A stretch of 64,000 nt of DNA. Source: Lichenostomus cassidix. Its lineage: Eukaryota; Chordata; Aves; Passeriformes; Meliphagidae. Where the stretch lies: positions 14,251,010 to 14,315,009 of the forward strand of contig CM039195.1 of assembly GCA_008360975.2 (NCBI GenBank). Direction: 5' to 3'. Below, in pieces: positions 56,901 to 64,000 of the stretch (positions are counted from its first letter, which is position 1; the number at the start of each line of letters is the position of its first letter). The notes below the pieces were generated by a model. The model made no database searches, was not told where the DNA came from, and was given only the letters and a program-made list of their open reading frames with translations. The translations under genes were made by a program, and so were the position numbers.

Positions 56901-59900
56901 TGTGACCTGAAATGAGCTGCTGTCTTTAATCCCAGGAACTGCTTGGTGTAACTGTCCTCTGCTTTACACATTTCCTTTTCTGGAAGGGTTGTATCCAACT
57001 CTTTCTCTGCCTTCTCCCTGGCTGCAGGTACGAAGATGCCTTGGTTCTGTTGCTGACAGAGGTGTTGAATCGAATCCAGTTCAGGTATAACCAGGCACAG
57101 CTGGAGGAGCTGGATGACGAGACCCTGGATGATGATGTAAGGAGCAGAGCTGCACCAGGACAGCTGCAGGGCCACATGTTAGCCCTTGCACTGGGAACAC
57201 CTGGATGGCTTTTCAGAGCTTGTCCTTGGGAGTGTGGGCTAAACAGCTCCTTCTTCCCTCTGTCCTGGGTGGGGTTTGAGGTGTAAAACAGCTTCAGATG
57301 CTTGTCACAAAAAGGCACATAGAACAGACACAATCTTTGGGTTTAACTTAGTTCTTTTTGGGGGAAACATCTGGATTCTTATGTTCTGATTGTCAGAGGT
57401 ATTTAGGTGTCCATGTCTGGACTCGTTTGGAATTTAAAGTGTTTAATTAATTTGGAATTAATTTGCTGGTCACTTTAGAATTTAAATACTAAAATATCTC
57501 TGAGGCAAAAGCTTGAAGCTCTGTGTATTGTTGGTGCTTCTGTTATTTCTTAAAGCTTATTTCTCCTAAGTTGGTATTAGTAAATATCATTTTAATGCTG
57601 ATAAATGTCTGAGTGGAGTAGGTGACCAAAATGGGTGAGGCCAGAGTCCTGTGACAGGTCAGCTGTCACAAGAGGATAGGTAAAAGAACAGAGGGAATTT
57701 TACCACAAATGGGATTAGACAGAGTTTTAAATTCTGGGATCTTAAGGGCTGGTCACATCACAGTTTCTGAGCTTGATAGCATTTCATAACCAAAATAAAT
57801 TATTTTCTTTATTCATTGGGCACCTGTGTCATCTGGATACTCAGCTGTTGTCTTATACCCCTGTAAAGACCATGGTGGTGTTTGGACGACTTTCAATGGT
57901 GATAATAATTTATACATTTATTGGTAACATTATCTAGAGCAGTCCTGGTGAAGTTGTCTTTATGTTTCAGAGACAGAGTGGCAAATGATGATACTTGCAA
58001 GGCTTTACGCTTTTGATATAAAACTTTAGAAGGGTTTTATTTCGTTGTTTAAGGGCAAAAGGGTCAGGACATGCTGCTTTTGATTCTGTTGTGTATTTCT
58101 TGTTCCATTTTTAGTCTCATATTAATGGCAGGTTTGGGATATGATGGTAACAGGCAGCTTCTTAATCACCTGTGAGCATATGAAGAGTCTGTTAGTGTTA
58201 ATAGAATTGTTTAATTCACCTATCAAGTTATTGCCACTCCTCCCCCTCCCTTCTTCTGCACTGTCCCCCCAGTTTTATCAATTCTGTATGACTATAGAAT
58301 GAATTCTATATGAAAATAAGTTTGAGTGGAGTGTGCAAGTTACATTTCTCTAAGGTGCTGCTTTGGGTTGGTTTGGGAGGCATTTCTCCCTCCTTTCCCT
58401 CCCTTCCCAGTGTCCCAGAGTCTCAGTGTTGCCCTGGGAAGGGCTGTGCTCACCCCGGTGTCCCTTTGCTTTGCAGCAGCAAACGGAGTGGCAGCGGTAC
58501 TTGCGCCAGAGCCTGGAAGTGGTGGCCAAAGTCATGGAGCTCCTGCCAACTCATGCCTTCTCCACACTCGTAAGTCCTTCCCCAGGCCAAAAGTGCCACG
58601 TGCAACGAGCACCAACTGCTGCAGGGTGTTTTGATAGATGCCTCAGTGCCAAGAAAAGTAGGGAAATATGGGGTTGGATGCAAAACTTGGCAAGGGGAGA
58701 TTAGAAATTGAAGGGAGAAAATTGTTTCCTTGGCTTTGTTGGATTTCTTGGTGTTTTGAAGAGAGTGCTTCCGTGTCTAAGTCCAGCTTGGTGGACATTC
58801 TTTAGAAATTCCCATCTCTCCAAGAGTAAACATTTGGCAGCAACACCTCCCTGCTCTTTATCTTGGCCTTTATCTTGGAGGCAGCGCTGTGAATTGGGTG
58901 GATAAGTGTCGTTTTAGGGCTTTAAGGAGAGTGGAATTTCAGTTTAATTTAAAGGCTAGATAAATGGTAGAGAAGAGAGGGGCCTTGGACAATTGGGAAG
59001 CAGATCTGATATGGATAAGTGCTTTGGTGGTGTAAAAGTTCTCTGGGTTTGTAGCATCATAACAGTTTTGAGGAGGAGATCTTGAGGCTGGAAATGTAGC
59101 CCAGAATTCAGAGCAGCCCGTGTGTTTTTGCTAGGTGAAAAGAAAGGGAAATAACAGCATTGGGATCTCAGCAAGAGCATTCATCCTGCTGGGAACACTG
59201 CACACCTCGACCTCTGAACTGTATTCCCAAGAAGCAGAGAAAACTGGGCTGCTGCAGAGGCAGGAGATGCCTGACCTGAAGTGCCTTTGCAATTGATATT
59301 TTTATTTAAGGAGTGAAGCAGGAGAAGGCTGTTACTAGAAGGAGGGAACAAAAGCAGAGGCTGCTGTGCAGCTTTGGCGTGAGTCAGCGGGAGGCACCAA
59401 GGGAGTGAGTGTTCCAGGGAGCAGATGGATCAGATGGAGGAGAGCATGTGGCTTCCTTGGAGTAACACATTCACATGAGGAGGGCTCTGTGGTTTTTTAA
59501 ACTCCCCCCAGGCAGTTATGCAAAGACACTCCACTGTTAATTAGGCGCAGCTTGTTGGAAGCTGGGCAGGGAGTGTTTTCCTGAGCCCTGCATTGTTCAT
59601 TCCTTTGGACTGGGGAATGTGGGAGGCTCTCAGGCAGTTCCCAATGCTTTTCCCAGTGCTGGTGGGTGCAGTGGTTAGTTTAGCAGTGACAAGTAATCAA
59701 GGCAGTGGACAGCAGCTGCTGTTTCTCTATCCCATGCTGGGCAAGGAAAGGCTGCAGCTCCTTCTGCTGATGGGCGAGAGAACTTCCATTAAATCACCCA
59801 TCAATTTCAACTGTTTTCGCCAACAGAAATGAAATAGAGCTATGCGAGGCTGAAAGGGTTGAAAACTATTCTCCAGCTGAAGTATGAGCAGGACCTAGCA

Positions 59901-62900
59901 TGTTTGCTGTCACTGCAGAGTGATGGAGCTGGGCTGATGCTCTGCTCCCACACCGGGGTGCACAAGGGCTGTGCTGTTTATTCCCCTGGCTGTTTACCCC
60001 ATGGAATTTCAGCTGCTGCAGCTTGCTGGCAGACTGGTGCACTGCTTGCATTCTGTACCCTGGTAGAGGCACTGAACTCAACTTTCTGGTTGCTTATTTT
60101 GGGAGCTTCCTTTTGAGAAGCTGATACTTGCAGGTGAGGTGGGTGCAGCACAGAGCTCCTGCACTACAGACTCTGTCACTGCTTTCTCCTTGGCCTGGCT
60201 TGTACATCCAGCCTGGCTGTGCATTCCTAGTGCTGACATGCTGTGCCCTCACTTGCACTTGTCACACCATTGTCTGGTCAGGCTGAGTGCTGGGCTTAGT
60301 GGGAAAGGAGAGCTGCCCCAGGGAAGTGGCTGCAGGCGGGTGATCTTTGTTTTCCTGACAGCTGTCAAGACCTGGGAAGTTGTGGGATGCAGGATCAGCC
60401 TGGAGCCCAACCTACCCTTCCCCCAAATGTCTGTCTGAAGGCACTGGGGAGAAATGAGAGAGCTCTGCTCTGGCACAGCAATCAGTAGTTGGGTGTTACT
60501 GCCTGCCAAGCCCCAGGATCACACTCACTTCTTCCCTTTTCCAGTTTCCCGTTCTGCAGGATAACCTGGAAGTGTATCTGGGGCTGCAGCAGTTCGTGGT
60601 CACTTCAGGAACAGGTAAGAACCACCCTCTAACACTGTGCTTCTCTCTCTTTCATGAATGCAAAACCACTCTAGACCTGCTTAGGTGTTGCTTTTGCTGT
60701 ATTCAGTTGATCTTAACCTGTGTGGTGTCTCATGGCTCAGTAGTTAAACTCCAACAGCAGACAGAAATGTCATAATACGATTTATTCTTAGGGCATGGTT
60801 CTTCCCTTGTTCTTACTTGAAATGAAGATCCCAGAGGTGTTAAGAACAGATCTGCAGCACCAAATTCTACAGCTTCTTCCTGAGAAAATAAGGAAAGCAG
60901 CAGTAGTGAGATCTGCATGAGGGGAGGGTGTAGCTTGAGGTAATATAGAAATTTCCTGGTGTGACCAGGGAAGGAATCTGCCCCATCTTCAATACTGCTG
61001 TAGATGGCAGAATGGTGATTGTTGTATAGGCAGTTCAGGAGAAAATATTCCCAGTATTAGGATCATTTCAGGCCCAGGATAAGCAATGTGTAGGGTTGCA
61101 GTGCTGTAGCACTATATTAGAAGCTGTATTAGAAGCTGTATTAGAAGCTGTCCTAGGGGCTGGAGCAGCAGCAGCAGCTGGGATGCAGCTCTGGGTTCAG
61201 CACTGGGTGGTGGCACAGAATTCCACAATGGTTCAGGTTGGAAGGGACCAGAGTGAGTCATCTGATCCAACTTCCCTGCTCATCCCAGAGCACGTGGCAC
61301 AGGGTTGTGTTTTAGTGTTCATGGCACAAAATGGAGAGGTTGTTGCTGAACTAATTTAATCTGAGATTAAATACAGTCAGTAGAAAAAAAATATTATTTT
61401 GTCTGAAAGGTGGTGTTGCAGAACATACTTGCTTTTTTGGTAAAAGCTCTGGAATGTCTGAGCTCAGGTATCCACACCTGAGCAGCAGTGGGGCTGGCAA
61501 ATGTAGTTAGTGGATTGTTTCTTGTACCTGAGAAATAAGGAGGTGCACAACACACTTCACATCAGAAGTGAAGTCACAGATTCACTGTCCCAAACCTGCT
61601 ACTGGATCACTGAGACCGTAGGCAGCAGAGGGGGTGTGGAAAACCACCTTCTCCTGAGCTAGGATTGCTCCTGATGGCAGCAGAAAACCAGAAAGGCTCC
61701 AGTTTGTGGAGGAATTAACACTATATAGAAGGAAATAAAGGTGTAAAAGGCTGAAATAGTCGATAACATCTTTATTAGGCTTTGAAGTGTTGTCACAAGA
61801 GTCGAACTTCCTTTCCAAGCTACAGTGTTGCAGTTCCTTGGCCAGTGCTGCCATCTGACCTGTGACCCAGTGCCGAGCTCATTTCAGAAAAATGCTTGTC
61901 ATGTCATTAGAATAAACTTTGCATTTCCTGTCACTTTGTCATCAGGTTTCCCATCCCCAAGAGCAGTATGGCTCAGACACAAAGCTGTCGGGATTTTCCC
62001 CTTGCACCAGCTAGATTTCCAGCTCTCAGGGCAGCCATGAGAGAATTGCTAATGTGTGGCTGTGTTGCTAAGGAGCTGCGGTGTCCCTGCAGGTCACAGG
62101 CTGAACATCACGGCTGAGAACGACTGCAGGAGGCTGCACTGCTCCCTGAGGGACCTGAGCTCTCTGCTGCAGGCCGTGGGCCGCCTGGCCGAGTACTTCA
62201 CCGGAGATGTGTTTGCTGCCAGGTTCAACGATGCCCTCACCGTGGTGGAGAGGTGGGTGTGGCCAGTTTGGCACCTCTGCAGGCTCTGGGACAAACAGGG
62301 CTGCTTTCTGCCTCCCCTTGGCATGAGCAGATGGAGGTGGGAGAGATCTGATGGACAGAATGTGGCTTGGAAAGCCAATGGTGTGTGTTGGGCTGAGCCC
62401 CTAGCATGGGCAGCTGGGAAGGGGGGATTCTGCCCCTCTCCCCCACAGGAGACCTCACCTGCAGAGACCCCAGCCCTGGGGTACAGCACAGGAAGGATGT
62501 GGAGCTGCTGGAGCCAGGCTGGGAGAGAAACAGCTCAGGTGTCACCTAATTACCCCTTCCAGTAACTGAAGGAGCCAACAGGAAAAATGGAGAGAGACCA
62601 TTACAAGAGCCTGGAGGGACAGGACAAGGGGAATGGCTTCCCACTGCCAGAGGTCAGGAATAGATGGAATATTGGGAAGAAATTCTTCCCTGTGAGGGAG
62701 GTGAGGCACTGGCACAGGTTGCCCAGAGAAGCTGTGGCTGCCTCTGGATCTCTGGAAGTGTCCAAGGTCAGGTTGGACAGGGCTGGAAGCAACCTGGGAT
62801 AGTGGAAAGTATCCCTGCCCATGGCAGGGGGTGGAATGAGATGAGCTTAAAGGTCCTTTCCCACCCAAACCATTCCAGGATTCTGTGATTCTAAGTTTCC

Positions 62901-63544
62901 CAAATCCTTAGTGAGAGAAATAACTAATAGGAGGGATTAAATAAAATCAGTCACTTGAAAACATGGAGGGACTTGTGTTCCAGTATCTGCATTTGTGAGG
63001 CAATGAAATAACAAGTAGAGTTTAATTAGAGTTGTATCATTCAAAACTAAATCACCAAAACCTCCTTTGATGCTTGGACTTCATGGTCTTAGAGGTCTTT
63101 TCCAACCTTGATGATCCTGATTCTTCTCTTAAATGAAAAGCCCTGTGAGAGCTGAAGGGCAGACATTTTATTCTTCCTCTCCAAGATACTTAATTAGCAC
63201 ATAGTTACAAATGGCAGAATTCCAGGCCTTTACACAGGTTGTTTTTTTCATTTTTGTACAGGAGCATCTGACCTGTACTGTCTTATCCCAAACAGTGCAG
63301 TAGGCTCTGAATTATTTTAACCTAAATGATCAAAATCTCATTTGTGTGTTAGCTAAATGTTGCCACAGACTGGGGAAGAGCTGCACTAGATGAGGTGCTG
63401 GTGCTGATCTGTACAATCCCTTTGCTCTTCCACATGTGTTTGCACCTCCAGGTTGGTGAAAGTGACGTTGTATGGATCCCAAATCAAACTGTACAACATC
63501 GAAACCGCTGTTCCCTCCGTGCTAAAACCTGACCTCATCGATGT
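20795..63544 (+). CDS. XPO6: XPO6, exportin-6 (5' 14 coding exons; gene continues past the window)
   Basis: Exportin-6 is an importin-beta/HEAT-repeat transport receptor. With Ran-GTP it carries actin-profilin complexes out of the nucleus. Fourteen exons with GT/AG borders join in frame (20795-20797, 36351-36441, 38086-38198, 41080-41277, 43731-43890, 44300-44377, 49817-50270, 53488-53614, 54678-54787, 57028-57136, 58477-58569, 60545-60614, 62093-62252, 63452-63544). They give 619 codons plus 2 nt. The product starts MASEEASLRALESLMTEFF and is nearly identical to vertebrate XPO6 as I know it; the human protein is about 1,125 residues, so the C-terminal part is missing here. The importin-beta N-terminal (Ran-binding) region lies at roughly residues 30-100, and the rest is helical HEAT repeats. 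There is no signal peptide or membrane segment. The start is fixed by a good Kozak context inside a CpG island. No frameshift or stop is seen. Identification rests on remembered family sequence, not on a search. Confidence 0.97.
21030..21207 (+). mobile_element. CR1 LINE, short 3'-end fragment, near the XPO6 promoter
   Basis: AGAGAAGCTGTGGCTGCCCC to AAGGTCCTTTCCAACCCAAA, with the tail at 21190-21207. It lies about 230 bp inside XPO6 intron 1, just beyond the CpG island. Confidence 0.85.
24184..24341 (+). repeat. 39 bp tandem repeat, 4 copies
   Basis: Each unit contains CTGGCCCAGGTGAGCTCAGG. Copies differ by a few bases, and the fourth has GTTGATGG in place of GTTCCTGG. Confidence 0.92.
27978..28455 (+). 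mobile_element. CR1 LINE, 3'-end fragment
   Basis: This well-preserved truncated copy starts around GGAGCGACATGGAGCTGTTG and ends with TAACCCAGACCATTCCATGA and an octamer-like tail. Confidence 0.9.
30933..30952 (+). promoter_or_regulatory. 20 bp perfect palindrome TATTGTTAATATTAACAATA
   Basis: The centre GTTAATATTAAC resembles an HNF1-type site lacking its middle base. The arms hold two inverted ATTGTT (SOX-type) sequences. It lies in an AT-rich, repeat-free stretch of XPO6 intron 1. Confidence 0.5.
34221..34242 (+). repeat. 22 bp perfect palindrome
   Basis: The half-site GAACACCATGA is followed immediately by its reverse complement. It has no spacer, so it would form a cruciform rather than a normal hairpin. 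It may be a remnant of a DNA element or a binding site. Confidence 0.5.
35765..35985 (-). mobile_element. CR1 LINE, 3'-end fragment of a different subfamily
   Basis: It begins GAGGTTGGAAAAGACCTCCA and continues with CAAGTCCAACTTGTGACCC, a CR1 subtype different from the GGGACCTTAAAG group. It ends at GAAATTCCTCCTGATGTCC. Confidence 0.85.
36351..36441 (+). CDS. XPO6: XPO6 exon 2 (residues 2-31)
   Basis: This 91 nt exon sits between acceptor TTCCCAG and donor GTGAGT. It encodes ASEEASLRAL through NERKREI plus one base of Glu32. It forms the first helices of the importin-beta-like N-terminus. It ends in phase 1 and joins the AG of exon 3. Confidence 0.97.
36900..37302 (+). mobile_element. CR1 LINE, 3'-end fragment
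   Basis: It runs from the CTCCAGGGGCTGCAGCCCCT block through AAGGTTCTTCCCAGCCCAAA and the GGGATTATTCTG tail. It has an internal deletion compared with its siblings around 37150, where the AGAAGCTGTGG block is missing. Confidence 0.85.
38057..38081 (+). repeat. XPO6: T25 tract forming the exon 3 polypyrimidine tract
   Basis: An uninterrupted run of 25 T is followed by GCAG and exon 3. It serves as the polypyrimidine tract and is likely to vary in length. Confidence 0.95.
38086..38198 (+). CDS. XPO6: XPO6 exon 3 (residues 32-69)
   Basis: This 113 nt exon encodes EELLNNFAQQIGAWRFC through MMYSLTVFE, in the Ran-binding N-terminal region. The acceptor is a run of 25 T followed by GCAG, an exceptionally long pyrimidine tract. 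The donor is GTGAGA and the exon ends in phase 0. Confidence 0.97.
40025..40086 (+). mobile_element. CR1 tail scrap
   Basis: Only the extreme 3' end is kept: GAGATCCCTTCCAACCCAAA followed by CTATGATTCTGGGAT. Confidence 0.7.
40620..40992 (+). mobile_element. CR1 LINE, 3'-end fragment
   Basis: It starts at CTTGGAGAAGAGAACGCTC and ends AAGGTCCCTTCCAACCCAAA with tail CTGAGATTC. It ends under 100 bp upstream of the XPO6 exon 4 acceptor. Confidence 0.88.
41080..41277 (+). CDS. XPO6: XPO6 exon 4 (residues 70-135)
   Basis: This 198 nt exon is exactly 66 codons and symmetric in phase 0. It encodes NLINKMWLGVPSQDKMEI through FYHDFFTNILQ. A CR1 fragment ends roughly 85-90 bp upstream of the acceptor (TTTCCCAG). 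The donor is GTAAGC. Skipping it would keep the frame but remove HEAT helices. Confidence 0.97.
41278..43730 (+). other. XPO6: XPO6 intron 4 (2,453 bp)
   Basis: I see no CR1 element, gene or long tandem repeat in this intron, which makes it one of the few repeat-poor ones. Confidence 0.8.
43731..43890 (+). CDS. XPO6: XPO6 exon 5 (residues 136-188)
   Basis: This 160 nt exon encodes LIQSPVTTPLGLIMLKTT through VQTVLGLLT plus the first base of Gly189. The acceptor is CCTCCTCAG and the donor GTGAGA. It is GC-rich at third codon positions. The following intron is only 409 bp. Confidence 0.97.
43891..44299 (+). other. XPO6: XPO6 intron 5 (409 bp)
   Basis: This is a short intron with ordinary donor (GTGAGA) and acceptor (TTTGGCCAG). 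Nothing else is visible. Confidence 0.9.
44300..44377 (+). CDS. XPO6: XPO6 exon 6 (residues 189-214), Ser/Pro linker
   Basis: This 78 nt exon encodes GILESIWDKHSATAATPPP then SPTSGES. The second half is a proline/serine/threonine-rich, probably disordered and phosphorylatable linker between HEAT blocks. Both ends are in phase 1, so the exon could be skipped in frame. A bird-type substitution relative to my memory of human is SIWDKHSA. Confidence 0.96.
44660..45345 (-). mobile_element. CR1 LINE, long 3' fragment
   Basis: It begins AAGGTTGGAAAAGCCCTCTA and continues through TTTTTCCAATATCCAACC, CTTGAGGCCATTTCTCTC and CTTTCCAGCCCCTCTTCCCC to the GGGTTGGCATTG region. This is a classic chicken-type CR1 reaching into the end of the reverse transcriptase-containing ORF region, but it is decayed. 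Confidence 0.9.
45430..45612 (+). mobile_element. CR1 LINE, short 3'-end fragment
   Basis: GCACAGGTTGCCCAAAGAAG to CCTTCCAGCCCAAACTGTTC, with tail TCTGTGGTTGTG. It lies next to the long minus-strand copy, in opposite orientation. Confidence 0.85.
46060..46117 (+). repeat. 29 bp perfect direct repeat, 2 copies
   Basis: Two adjacent identical copies beginning GAGAGCACTGGTGGAACAAA. Confidence 0.95.
46475..46630 (-). mobile_element. CR1 LINE, short 3'-end fragment
   Basis: CACAGAATCACCAAGGTTGG, then GAGTCCAACCATTAACCAGC. The copy stops at CTACCACTTCC. Confidence 0.85.
47452..48185 (-). mobile_element. CR1 LINE, long 3' fragment
   Basis: It begins CACAGATTGCTTTGGGTTGG. It is one of the longest copies here and runs past CTCTGCACTCTCTCCAGCAG to TTGGCCTTGTTGAGCTTCAG, a segment typical of the CR1 3' ORF end. 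Confidence 0.9.
49700..49770 (-). mobile_element. Probable CR1 tail scrap beside XPO6 exon 7
   Basis: GTTGTGGGCTGGAAGGGATC followed by diverged CR1-like sequence. It ends about 47 bp before the exon 7 acceptor. It is too short to be sure. Confidence 0.4.
49817..50270 (+). CDS. XPO6: XPO6 exon 7 (residues 215-366), the large exon
   Basis: At 454 nt this is by far the largest coding exon in the window. It runs from GDLLSSLLQSPSAAKLLNQ through VKSRLEELDE plus two bases of Ser366. It contains a helical HEAT segment with the stretch SLALECLAHLFSWIPLS. Third codon positions are markedly GC-rich (CGCGCGCGTC near 50005) compared with neighbouring introns. Reading through the donor gives a TAG at once. 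A CR1-like scrap lies about 50 bp upstream of the acceptor. Confidence 0.97.
50271..53487 (+). other. XPO6: XPO6 intron 7 (3,217 bp)
   Basis: No CR1 was recognised. A poly-T run at 51300-51310, TG-rich DNA around 52588-52610 and a G14 run at 53187-53200 are present. A stretch at about 51471-51980 is open on both strands but matches no family I know. Confidence 0.8.
53187..53200 (+). repeat. Poly-G run (about 14)
   Basis: A homopolymer G tract preceded by GGGTG, in intron 7. Confidence 0.9.
53488..53614 (+). CDS. XPO6: XPO6 exon 8 (residues 366-408)
   Basis: This 127 nt exon encodes YIEKFTDFLRLFVSVHLRR through ALLFKYTFHQ after completing Ser366. The acceptor is CTTGTAG and the donor GTACAG, a weaker donor than the others. 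It ends in phase 0. Confidence 0.97.
53615..54677 (+). other. XPO6: XPO6 intron 8 (1,063 bp)
   Basis: It contains a minus-strand CR1 fragment (54085-54425). Nothing else is recognised. Confidence 0.85.
54085..54425 (-). mobile_element. CR1 LINE, 3'-end fragment
   Basis: ATCACAGAATCGTGGAATGA tail, then TTTGGGTTGGAAAAGATCTT and the CR1 blocks to CCTTTAGGCACTGGAG. Confidence 0.88.
54678..54787 (+). CDS. XPO6: XPO6 exon 9 (residues 409-444)
   Basis: This 110 nt exon encodes PTHEGYFSCLDIWTLFLDY through ADKEAVLN plus AG of Arg445. The acceptor is GTCTTTCAG and the donor GTGAGG. A CR1 fragment begins only about 40 bp downstream. Confidence 0.97.
54788..57027 (+). other. XPO6: XPO6 intron 9 (2,240 bp)
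   Basis: It contains a minus-strand CR1 fragment (54825-55026) immediately after exon 9. The rest shows no gene or tandem repeat. Confidence 0.85.
54825..55026 (-). mobile_element. CR1 LINE, short 3'-end fragment right after exon 9
   Basis: ATGGAATCAGGGAGTGCTTT, then GGTGGGAAGGGACCTTAGAG. The copy is cut off after the CACCACCCTCACAGGGAAGAA block. Confidence 0.85.
57028..57136 (+). CDS. XPO6: XPO6 exon 10 (residues 445-481)
   Basis: This 109 nt exon completes Arg445 and encodes YEDALVLLLTEVLNRIQF then RYNQAQLEELDDETLDDD, which includes a very acidic loop. The acceptor is GGCTGCAG and the donor GTAAGG. It ends in phase 0. Confidence 0.97.
57137..58476 (+). other. XPO6: XPO6 intron 10 (1,340 bp)
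   Basis: It is AT-rich and repeat-poor (57400-58330), with no CR1 and no gene seen. It ends in a tandem CAGCAG acceptor. Confidence 0.85.
58477..58569 (+). CDS. XPO6: XPO6 exon 11 (residues 482-512)
   Basis: This 93 nt exon is 31 codons in phase 0. It encodes QQTEWQRYLRQSLEVVAK through LPTHAFSTL. The acceptor is a tandem CAGCAG. I use the first AG because family members have two Gln here. The donor is GTAAGT. Confidence 0.96.
58570..60544 (+). other. XPO6: XPO6 intron 11 (1,975 bp)
   Basis: This is single-copy intron sequence without recognisable repeats or genes. Confidence 0.8.
60545..60614 (+). CDS. XPO6: XPO6 exon 12 (residues 513-535)
   Basis: This 70 nt exon encodes FPVLQDNLEVYLGLQQFVV then TSGT, plus the first base of Gly536. 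The acceptor is CCTTTTCCAG and the donor GTAAGA. Confidence 0.96.
61111..61156 (+). repeat. 15 bp tandem repeat, about 3 copies
   Basis: TATTAGAAGCTG units in tandem, ending in a diverged copy. Confidence 0.9.
61215..61305 (-). mobile_element. CR1 tail scrap
   Basis: CAGAATTCCACAATGGTTCA, then GGTTGGAAGGGACCAGAG and a diverged remainder. Confidence 0.7.
62093..62252 (+). CDS. XPO6: XPO6 exon 13 (residues 536-588)
   Basis: This 160 nt exon encodes GHRLNITAENDCRRLHCS through ARFNDALTVVE plus AG of Arg589. The acceptor is TCCCTGCAG and the donor GTGGGT. A long CR1 element starts about 120 bp downstream. Confidence 0.97.
62370..62897 (+). mobile_element. CR1 LINE, 3'-end fragment
   Basis: It starts near GTGTGTGTTGGGCTGAGCCC (the same region as in the long 47.4 kb copy). 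It has an internal deletion around 62540 and ends CCACCCAAACCATTCCAGG with a GATTCTGTGATTCTAAG octamer tail. Confidence 0.9.
63065..63125 (+). mobile_element. CR1 tail scrap
   Basis: GGTCTTAGAGGTCTTTTCCA then ACCTTGATGATCCTGATTC, which is the extreme 3' end of a CR1. Confidence 0.7.
63452..63544 (+). CDS. XPO6: XPO6 exon 14 (residues 589-619), last exon in the window
   Basis: This 93 nt exon encodes LVKVTLYGSQIKLYNIETAV then PSVLKPDLID, plus GT of the next Val. The acceptor is CACCTCCAG and the donor GTGAGT at 63545. A GTGTGAGT overlap makes two donor positions possible. GTGAGT is chosen for consensus and for the expected phase-2 junction. About half of the protein lies beyond the right edge. 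Confidence 0.95.
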
Positions 63545-64000
63545 GTGAGTATGGGATGCACCCAAACTGGGCACCTCTGTGCTGTGGGGAAGGATTGAAT
63601 CTCCTGGTCCTGGTGCTCAGCCCCCTCCCTGGCAGATATCCTGGCAAACAGCCTCTCCAGCTGTTGGCAGCTGCCTAGGAAAGCACCTTCCTTTAGCTGG
63701 TGAAAGTCAAGGCTGCTGCCAGCATTTTGGATTAGTCTTTCCTGCAATGGAAGTACCCAGGTCGTTTAAAGGAAAACGTGTTTGTGCTGAGAAGTAAAAA
63801 TGTCCCTTAAATCAGCTCTGAGAGCAAACTAGGACTGTGCCCTGTGCTGGTGCCGTAAAAGCCTCGTTCTCTTGCAGTGTAATTAATGAGGAAATAAGAG
63901 TTACAACAGTGATATTTTAGAGAAATGGATCCACTGTGTAGTGTGTAGTTTATATATAAATCCAGCTGATGGATTTTTTGCTACCAAAATCAGATCTGTG
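63545..64000 (+). other. XPO6: Start of XPO6 intron 14
   Basis: Donor GTGAGT at 63545; the intron runs off the right edge. No repeat or gene is recognised. Confidence 0.85.

Larger units (their letters stand above)
60615..62092 (+). other. XPO6: XPO6 intron 12 (1,478 bp)
   Basis: It contains a 15 bp tandem repeat (61111-61156) and a short minus-strand CR1 tail (61215-61305). No gene is seen. Confidence 0.85.
62253..63451 (+). other. XPO6: XPO6 intron 13 (1,199 bp)
   Basis: Nearly half is a + strand CR1 element (62370-62897). A second CR1 tail scrap lies at 63065-63125. Confidence 0.85.

Overview
The window is vertebrate nuclear DNA, most likely from a bird and probably a songbird. There are about twenty CR1 LINE 3'-end fragments of the kind that dominates avian genomes. 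There is a solo retroviral LTR, a very GC-rich left third with many short tandem repeats (microchromosome-like), and one gene split into short exons by modest introns. No bacterial-type operon, CRISPR array or phage module is present, and nearly all long open frames are artefacts of GC-rich or repetitive DNA.

The one firmly identified gene is XPO6 (exportin-6, RanBP20) on the + strand. Its CpG-island promoter lies at about 20.19-20.93 kb. Exon 1 codes only for the initiator Met (ATG at 20795-20797, then a GTGAGT donor). A 15.55 kb first intron leads to exon 2 at 36351. Thirteen further coding exons run to 63544, and the gene continues past the right edge. The 14 exons join in frame into 1,859 nt, which is 619 complete codons plus 2 nt, or a little over half of a protein that is about 1,125 residues in human. 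The product is the Ran-GTP-dependent exporter of actin-profilin complexes.

The left part (1-20 kb) has no recognisable conserved protein gene. It holds a second strong CpG island (about 6.0-6.9 kb) with a good minus-strand splice donor, a smaller GC island at 13.1-13.4 kb that also has a minus-strand donor, and a short minus-strand exon candidate at 12476-12537. In human, XPO6 and the kinase gene SBK1 are neighbours transcribed away from each other. A minus-strand gene with its 5' end here would therefore fit, but no kinase-coding exon is in the window. The rest of this part is tandem repeats, including a purine-rich array, a GGGGAC array, GGCAC and GGGAT arrays, and a degenerate GGAGGTTTTGGAGA-type minisatellite. 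That minisatellite is split by a 563 bp solo LTR with a 5 bp target duplication.

The right part (21-64 kb) is XPO6 introns. They carry CR1 fragments in both orientations, some within 100 bp of exons, an unusually long T25 tract at the exon 3 acceptor, two perfect palindromes, and several AT-rich, low-repeat stretches that look like conserved non-coding DNA. I found no clearly new gene system. The best candidates for a second look are the minus-strand exon candidate, the minus-strand island and donor, the LTR inside the minisatellite, and the regulatory-looking blocks.
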